The position numbers and the translations under genes were made by a program. From contig CADCLN010000003.1 of assembly GCA_902802265.1 (NCBI GenBank), forward strand, positions 62,001 to 126,000: 64,000 bases of DNA, read 5' to 3'. The notes below the pieces were generated by a model, which was not told where the DNA came from, made no database searches, and saw only the letters and a list, made by a program, of their open reading frames with translations. Shown here piece by piece: positions 60,356 to 64,000 of this stretch (within the stretch, counting starts at the first letter, position 1; each line of letters starts with the position of its first letter). This DNA comes from an uncultured Bacteroidales bacterium (GTDB lineage: Bacteria; Bacteroidota; Bacteroidia; Bacteroidales; Bacteroidaceae).

Positions 60356-60505
60356 ATACGCCTGCGGCGGCTTTTAAAAAACAAAAGAAAACAAAAGAAA
60401 ACAAGAAAAAACATGAGACTTGTTTGGGTAGCTTGACAAAATGGTTTTATTTTGTTTTTTCTTATTTTTTCTTGTTTTTCTAAAGCCCGCGACTGCGGTA
60501 AAAAC
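60356..60505. repeat. Long imperfect A/T-rich inverted repeat
   Basis: The gap between the C1 peptidase and pepT holds a left arm (CGCCTGCGGCGGCTTTT then AAAACAAAAG units, to about 60412) and a right arm rich in TTTTGTTTTTTCTTATTTT, then AAAGCCCGCGACTGCGG, that pair over much of their length. It could act as a terminator for the peptidase gene. Confidence 0.6.
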
Positions 60506-60522
60506 ATAATATAACGAATAAT

Positions 60523-61749
60523 ATGGACCTTACAGAACGTTTTCTGAAATACGTCTCCTACGACACACAGTCGGCCGAAGACGCAGGCACAACGCCTTCC
60601 ACGGCGAAGCAGATGACTTTCGCCGAAGTCCTGAAACAGGAACTCATCGCCGAAGGACTGGATGATGTGGAGCTGGACAGCCAGGGCTACCTCTACGCCA
60701 CTTTGCCAGGCAACACGCAGCGGACGGTGCCCACCATCGGATTCATAGCCCACATGGACACGTCGCCCGATGCCAGCGGAGCCAACGTAAAACCGCGCAT
60801 CGTGCGGAACTACGACGGCGGCGACATCGAGCTGAGCCAGGGCATCGTCAGCAGTCCGAAGCAATTTCCCGAACTCCTTGCCCACAAGGGCGAAGACCTC
60901 ATCGTGACCGACGGCACAACCCTGCTCGGAGCCGACGACAAGGCGGGCATTGCCGAGATTGTGCAGGCCATGGTCTATCTGAAGGAACATCCCGAAGTGG
61001 AGCACGGAACCATCCGCATCGGCTTCAACCCCGACGAGGAAATCGGACTGGGCGCACACCACTTCGACGTGGAACGCTTCGGCTGCCAGTTTGCCTACAC
61101 CATGGACGGTTCGGAAGTGGGCGAACTGGAGTTTGAGAATTTTAATGCAGCCAGCGCAAAGATTACTATCCACGGACGCTCTGTGCATCCTGGCTATGCC
61201 AAGGGTAAAATGGTGAACGCCGCCCGCATCGCTACCGAACTGGTGCAGATGCTTCCGCAGGACGAAACGCCTGAGACCACCGAGGGCTACGAAGGGTTCT
61301 TCCACCTGACCGGCATCAGTGGCGGTTGTCAGGAAGCCCAGCTCTCGTTCATCATACGCGACCACGACCGCGAAATCTTTGAACTGCGAAAGGCGCAGAT
61401 GCAAAGACTGACGGAACAGGTGAATCAACGCTACGGCGAGGGCACCGTGACCCTGCAACTCTCTGACCAGTATTACAATATGCGCGAACAACTGGCCGAC
61501 AAGATGTACATCATTGACATCGCCAAGCAAGCCATCAGCGAAGCCGGCGTGACACCCCAGGTGCAGCCCATCCGCGGTGGTACCGACGGGGCGCAGCTCT
61601 CCTTCCGCGGACTGCCCTGCCCCAACGTCTTTGCCGGCGGCATCAATTTCCACGGCCCCTACGAGTTCGTGCCCATCCCGTCGATGGAGAAAGCCATGCA
61701 GACCGTCGTGAACATCTGCCGAATCACCGCTGAACAATTAGGACAATGA
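60523..61749 (+). CDS. pepT: Peptidase T (tripeptidase)
   Basis: A 408-residue M20B metallopeptidase. Landmarks: opening [15 protein letters not shown], the zinc motif [32 protein letters not shown] with the bridging Asp, [16 protein letters not shown], and [17 protein letters not shown] near the C-terminus. The enzyme frees the N-terminal residue of tripeptides in the cytoplasm, so with the neighbouring exported C1 peptidase it would recover amino acids from peptides. Its stop overlaps the exonuclease start by 4 bp. Confidence 0.96.
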   Translation: MDLTERFLKYVSYDTQSAEDAGTTPSTAKQMTFAEVLKQELIAEGLDDVELDSQGYLYATLPGNTQRTVPTIGFIAHMDTSPDASGANVKPRIVRNYDGGDIELSQGIVSSPKQFPELLAHKGEDLIVTDGTTLLGADDKAGIAEIVQAMVYLKEHPEVEHGTIRIGFNPDEEIGLGAHHFDVERFGCQFAYTMDGSEVGELEFENFNAASAKITIHGRSVHPGYAKGKMVNAARIATELVQMLPQDETPETTEGYEGFFHLTGISGGCQEAQLSFIIRDHDREIFELRKAQMQRLTEQVNQRYGEGTVTLQLSDQYYNMREQLADKMYIIDIAKQAISEAGVTPQVQPIRGGTDGAQLSFRGLPCPNVFAGGINFHGPYEFVPIPSMEKAMQTVVNICRITAEQLGQ

Positions 61750-62378
61750 AAATTATCTCTGACCGATACGACAAAGCCCTCATCAACAATCTTCCCCGTG
61801 CACAGTTCACGGGGCGCATCTATATCATCCAGAGCGAACAGGAGGCTGAACGAGCTGTCAGCTTTCTGCTTGCACAGCCCATCTTGGGTTTCGACACCGA
61901 GACACGTCCTTCCTTTAAGCGCGGACACCTTCACACCGTGGCGTTGCTGCAAGTGGCCTGCCACGACTGTTGTTTCCTGTTCCGTCTGAACCTGATGGAA
62001 GGACTGCCGCGACCCGTTGTCCGCCTGCTGGAAGACAAGACCGTCACGAAGGTGGGACTTTCGCTGAAAGATGATTTCCACAACCTGCGCGTCCGCGGAA
62101 AGTTTCGTGCGGGCACGTTCATCGACCTGCAAAACGAAGTGCAGGACATCGGCATCAAGGACATGAGCCTGCAGAAGATCTATGCGAACCTGTTCGGCGA
62201 GAAAATTTCCAAAAGCCAGCAGCTCTCCAACTGGGAAGCCGACTGCCTGACACCCGCCCAACAGGTCTATGCCGCCACAGACGCCTGGGCGTGCATCCGC
62301 ATCCACGAAGAAATCACACGACTGATGGCCACCCACGACTATCAGCTGCAAATCTCTCCAGACCCATCCCTCACTTAA
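61746..62378 (+). CDS. RNase D-like 3'-5' exonuclease domain protein
   Basis: A 210-residue protein made of a single DEDDy exonuclease domain. Motif ExoI is [11 protein letters not shown] near residue 40, motif II is around [13 protein letters not shown] (about 100), and motif III is [16 protein letters not shown] near 175, whose Tyr and Asp are the DEDDy pair. It lacks the HRDC domains of RNase D. Bacteroidetes homologues are common as stand-alone proteins with unknown substrate, probably structured RNA. It overlaps pepT by 4 bp and precedes the methyltransferase gene by 25 bp. Confidence 0.9.
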   Translation: MKIISDRYDKALINNLPRAQFTGRIYIIQSEQEAERAVSFLLAQPILGFDTETRPSFKRGHLHTVALLQVACHDCCFLFRLNLMEGLPRPVVRLLEDKTVTKVGLSLKDDFHNLRVRGKFRAGTFIDLQNEVQDIGIKDMSLQKIYANLFGEKISKSQQLSNWEADCLTPAQQVYAATDAWACIRIHEEITRLMATHDYQLQISPDPSLT

Positions 62379-62403
62379 ATTCCATTCATCCCCCATCTCT
62401 CCC

Positions 62404-63606
62404 ATGAAGAAAATCTACCTCAAGCACGGCAAAGACGAATCGCTCCGCCGTTTCCATCCCTGGATATTTTCAGGGGCTATCCACCATACATCAGCCCAGC
62501 CCGAAGAAGGCGAAATCGTAGAAATCTATACGGCAGAAGGCGAATACATCGCCACGGGACACTTCCAGATTGGTTCCATCATGGTGCGTGTGCTCACCTT
62601 CACCCATGAGACCATTGACCAGCAGTTCTACGAGCGCAAACTGGCCATTGCCCTCGATGTGCGCCGGTCTATAGGACTGGCTCCGTCAACAAGGTCCGCT
62701 ACGGAAAATTCTCCTTGCACCACCGCTTTCCGCCTTGTTCACGGCGAAGGCGACAACCTGCCTGGACTCGTCATCGACATCTATGGCAAGACAGCCGTGA
62801 TGCAGGCCCACAGCGTCGGAATGCACCACGACCGCCAAATCATAGCAGCCGCCCTGCAGCAGGTGATGGCTGGTTCGGTGGAAAACATTTATTATAAATC
62901 GGAAACAACCCTGCCCTACAAGGCTGAACTTGGACAGGAAAACGTGTTTCTCTTAGGCGGTTCTACGGACGATATTGCGGTGGAGAACGGACTGAAGTTT
63001 CACGTCGATTGGTTGCATGGACAAAAGACGGGCTTCTTTGTAGATCAGCGAGAAAACCGCCGTTTGTTGGAGCAATACTCAAGGGGGCGGAACGTGCTCA
63101 ATATGTTCTGCTACACGGGTGGCTTCTCCTTCTACGCCATGCGCGGAGGGGCACGTTTGGTGCACTCGGTAGATTCCAGCCAGAAGGCCATTGACCTGAC
63201 CAACGCCAACGTACAGCTCAACTTTCCCGACGACCCGCGTCATGAGGCTTTTGCAGAGGATGCCTTCCGCTTCCTCGACCGTATGCAGACGCCCTACGAC
63301 CTCATCATCCTCGACCCGCCAGCCTTTGCCAAGCACAAAGACGCCCTGCGCAATGCGCTGAAGGGTTATACCCGACTGAACCGAAAAGCCTTTGAGAAGA
63401 TACAACCAGGCGGCATTCTCTTCACCTTCTCTTGTTCGCAGGCGGTCAACAAAGACCAGTTCCGCGCCGCTGTGTTCACCGCAGCAGCAATGGCAGGCCG
63501 TCATGTGCGCATTTTGCACCAGCTTCACCAGCCCGCAGACCATCCCGTGAACATTTATCATCCAGAGGGAGAATACCTGAAAGGGCTTGTGCTCTATGTG
63601 GAATAA
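62404..63606 (+). CDS. rlmI: RlmI-like 23S rRNA cytosine methyltransferase
   Basis: A 400-residue protein with an N-terminal PUA domain (about 1-80, FHPWIFSGAI), an EEHEE-type middle part and a Rossmann methyltransferase domain. The SAM loop is NMFCYTGGFSFYAMRGGA, the acceptor contact VDSSQKAIDL, and the catalytic motif IV is DLIILDPPAFAK. Family members methylate C1962 of 23S rRNA. It follows the exonuclease gene by 25 bp and may be read from the pepT message; a terminator lies 95 bp downstream. Confidence 0.9.
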   Translation: MKKIYLKHGKDESLRRFHPWIFSGAIHHTSAQPEEGEIVEIYTAEGEYIATGHFQIGSIMVRVLTFTHETIDQQFYERKLAIALDVRRSIGLAPSTRSATENSPCTTAFRLVHGEGDNLPGLVIDIYGKTAVMQAHSVGMHHDRQIIAAALQQVMAGSVENIYYKSETTLPYKAELGQENVFLLGGSTDDIAVENGLKFHVDWLHGQKTGFFVDQRENRRLLEQYSRGRNVLNMFCYTGGFSFYAMRGGARLVHSVDSSQKAIDLTNANVQLNFPDDPRHEAFAEDAFRFLDRMQTPYDLIILDPPAFAKHKDALRNALKGYTRLNRKAFEKIQPGGILFTFSCSQAVNKDQFRAAVFTAAAMAGRHVRILHQLHQPADHPVNIYHPEGEYLKGLVLYVE

Positions 63607-63701
63607 CTTTTTTCTCCGTCCCAAAGAGGTTTTATGATTAACCAGGAAAAAAGTCATTTTTATGACCAAATTACTCATAAAACCACTCATAATTATCCAA
63701 A

Positions 63702-63747
63702 AACGCCACAGAATAGTTAAAAAACGTTTTCTGTGTGCGTTTTTTTC
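63702..63747 (+). terminator. Terminator after rlmI
   Basis: AACGCCACAGAA and TTCTGTGTGCGTT form a 12-bp stem with one mismatch, followed by a T-run. Confidence 0.7.
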
Positions 63748-63779
63748 TGCATTTTTCTTGTCATATTGGAAAAAAGCCG

Positions 63780-63787
63780 TACCTTTG
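63780..63787 (+). promoter_or_regulatory. -7 element for an orphan transcript
   Basis: TACCTTTG followed by GCAACG, with TTG at 63758-63760, 19 bp upstream. No coding gene follows on this strand. Confidence 0.7.
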
Positions 63788-63792
63788 CAACG

Positions 63793-63905
63793 TGTTTTTC
63801 ATGGTATTAGATTTATTTTAAGGTTAGTAAAGATTGGTTGTCGTGATGATAACCAATTTTTTTTACACTTGACAGGGATTTTTCTCCGTCAAGTGTAATT
63901 TTTTT
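63793..63905 (+). ncRNA. Candidate small RNA, about 70 or 110 nt
   Basis: From the promoter at 63780 transcription would run through two intrinsic-terminator-like hairpins. The first has ATTGGTT (63833-63839) and AACCAAT (63851-63857) followed by eight T. The second has TTACACTTGAC and GTCAAGTGTAA (63863-63898) followed by eight T. The only frame inside is a six-codon one. This is inference from structure alone; a decayed gene leader is another reading. Confidence 0.45.
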
Positions 63906-63906
63906 T
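63863..63906 (+). terminator. Second terminator of the orphan unit
   Basis: A perfect 11-bp stem (TTACACTTGAC with GTCAAGTGTAA) and eight T directly after it. On the minus strand the tail is A-rich, so it does not end the AraC-type gene. Confidence 0.8.
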
Positions 63907-63915
63907 ACATCCTTC

Positions 63916-64000
63916 TTACTTCCTTCTGTATTCCTTGGGTGTGATGCCCTTCTTGCGTGAGAAGAACTTGCTGAACGACGGGGTGTCGGCAAAGTGAAGC
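63916..64000 (-). CDS. AraC-family regulator, C-terminal end (cut by window edge)
   Basis: The last 28 codons (reading from the right edge: LHFADTPSFSKFFSRKKG, then ITPKEYRRK and stop) match the second helix-turn-helix and closing phrase of AraC/XylS regulators. The rest lies beyond the window. It could belong to an AraC-type regulator or to a hybrid two-component system, which also ends this way in Bacteroidetes. Confidence 0.8.
   Translation of the reverse strand, partial: LHFADTPSFSKFFSRKKGITPKEYRRK

Larger units (their letters stand above)
63607..63915. other. Gap with terminator and a promoter-to-terminator unit
   Basis: A 309-bp region with the terminator after rlmI (63702-63747), a full promoter (63780-63787, with TTG at 63758) and two hairpins each followed by a T-run. 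A short frame across it (63662-63898) has no sign of coding use. Confidence 0.6.

Noticed and set aside
60070..61737. A 555-codon minus-strand frame across the C1 peptidase and pepT
   Set aside because: Both plus-strand genes have full catalytic motifs; this frame spans two genes and the repeat between them.
63662..63898. A 78-codon plus-strand frame at the right end
   Set aside because: It runs through a terminator, a promoter and two hairpins, which makes coding use unlikely.

Overview
The window is from a Bacteroidetes chromosome, most likely Bacteroidales and probably Prevotellaceae. The sequence itself shows many promoters of the Bacteroidetes type (-7 element TAnnTTTG, sometimes with a TTG about 20 bp upstream), surface-type lipoproteins and dense ATGA/GTGA gene overlaps. 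Family knowledge adds a DUF5112/DUF5113-like hybrid kinase, DUF4293, DUF3276, DUF5606 and DUF4468 proteins, a Bacteroidetes-type RNA polymerase omega subunit, a 308-residue NusB and a FISUMP protein. The species cannot be fixed by reading alone. I see no rRNA, tRNA, CRISPR array, prophage or intact insertion sequence.

Layout. 1-2 kb: an imelysin-type lipoprotein and an outer-membrane porin (minus). 2.4-7.3 kb: a very large two-part sensor kinase, its response regulator and a short AbgT-like membrane protein. 7.4-14 kb: a hemerythrin-LuxR regulator, nitroreductase, kdsC, maf, an Lrp regulator, a TPR protein, ispE and a sugar aminotransferase. 14-18.2 kb (minus): bamD-rpoZ-DUF4293-fcl-gmd, mixing envelope assembly with GDP-fucose synthesis. 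18.3-24.7 kb: uvrB, a BASS transporter, a FISUMP protein and an HtrA protease. 25-36 kb: a glycan-use region with a GH35 beta-galactosidase, uxaC, a GH10 xylanase with two CBM6-like modules, and galM-sugar transporter-galK; it has no SusC/SusD pair in the window. 36-38.5 kb: a degenerate ThiD-AraC fusion regulator directly followed by pdxS-pdxT (PLP synthesis). 38.6-49 kb: DUF3276, nusB, yajC, ybbR-like, coaE, DUF5606, DUF4468, a porin, rpsA and rnz. 49-56.3 kb (minus): MORN protein, inositol-monophosphatase-like enzyme, YhcH-like protein, a eukaryote-like glycogen branching enzyme, DUF6057, TraB/GumN, STM3941-like and a 52-codon frame. 56.5-63.6 kb: TonB receptor, C1 peptidase, pepT, a 3'-5' exonuclease and an RlmI-like methyltransferase. 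The end carries a candidate small RNA and the tail of an AraC regulator.

The most unusual signal is not a gene. Four intergenic loci (about 2.2, 23.0, 38.5 and 58.7 kb) carry tandem arrays of short palindromic units with a strict 22-nt (or, in one, 21-nt) period, about two helical turns. Arm sequences differ between loci although the layout is alike; the arrays at 23.0 and 38.5 kb are clearly related to each other and switch from direct to inverted units. Shorter 7-, 8- and 9-nt tandem repeats fill several 5' leaders. Other points worth a second look are the split of the phospho-acceptor histidine and the ATPase domain between the halves of the 1190-residue kinase, the ThiD-AraC fusion in front of pdxST, and an orphan promoter-hairpin-terminator unit near the right edge.
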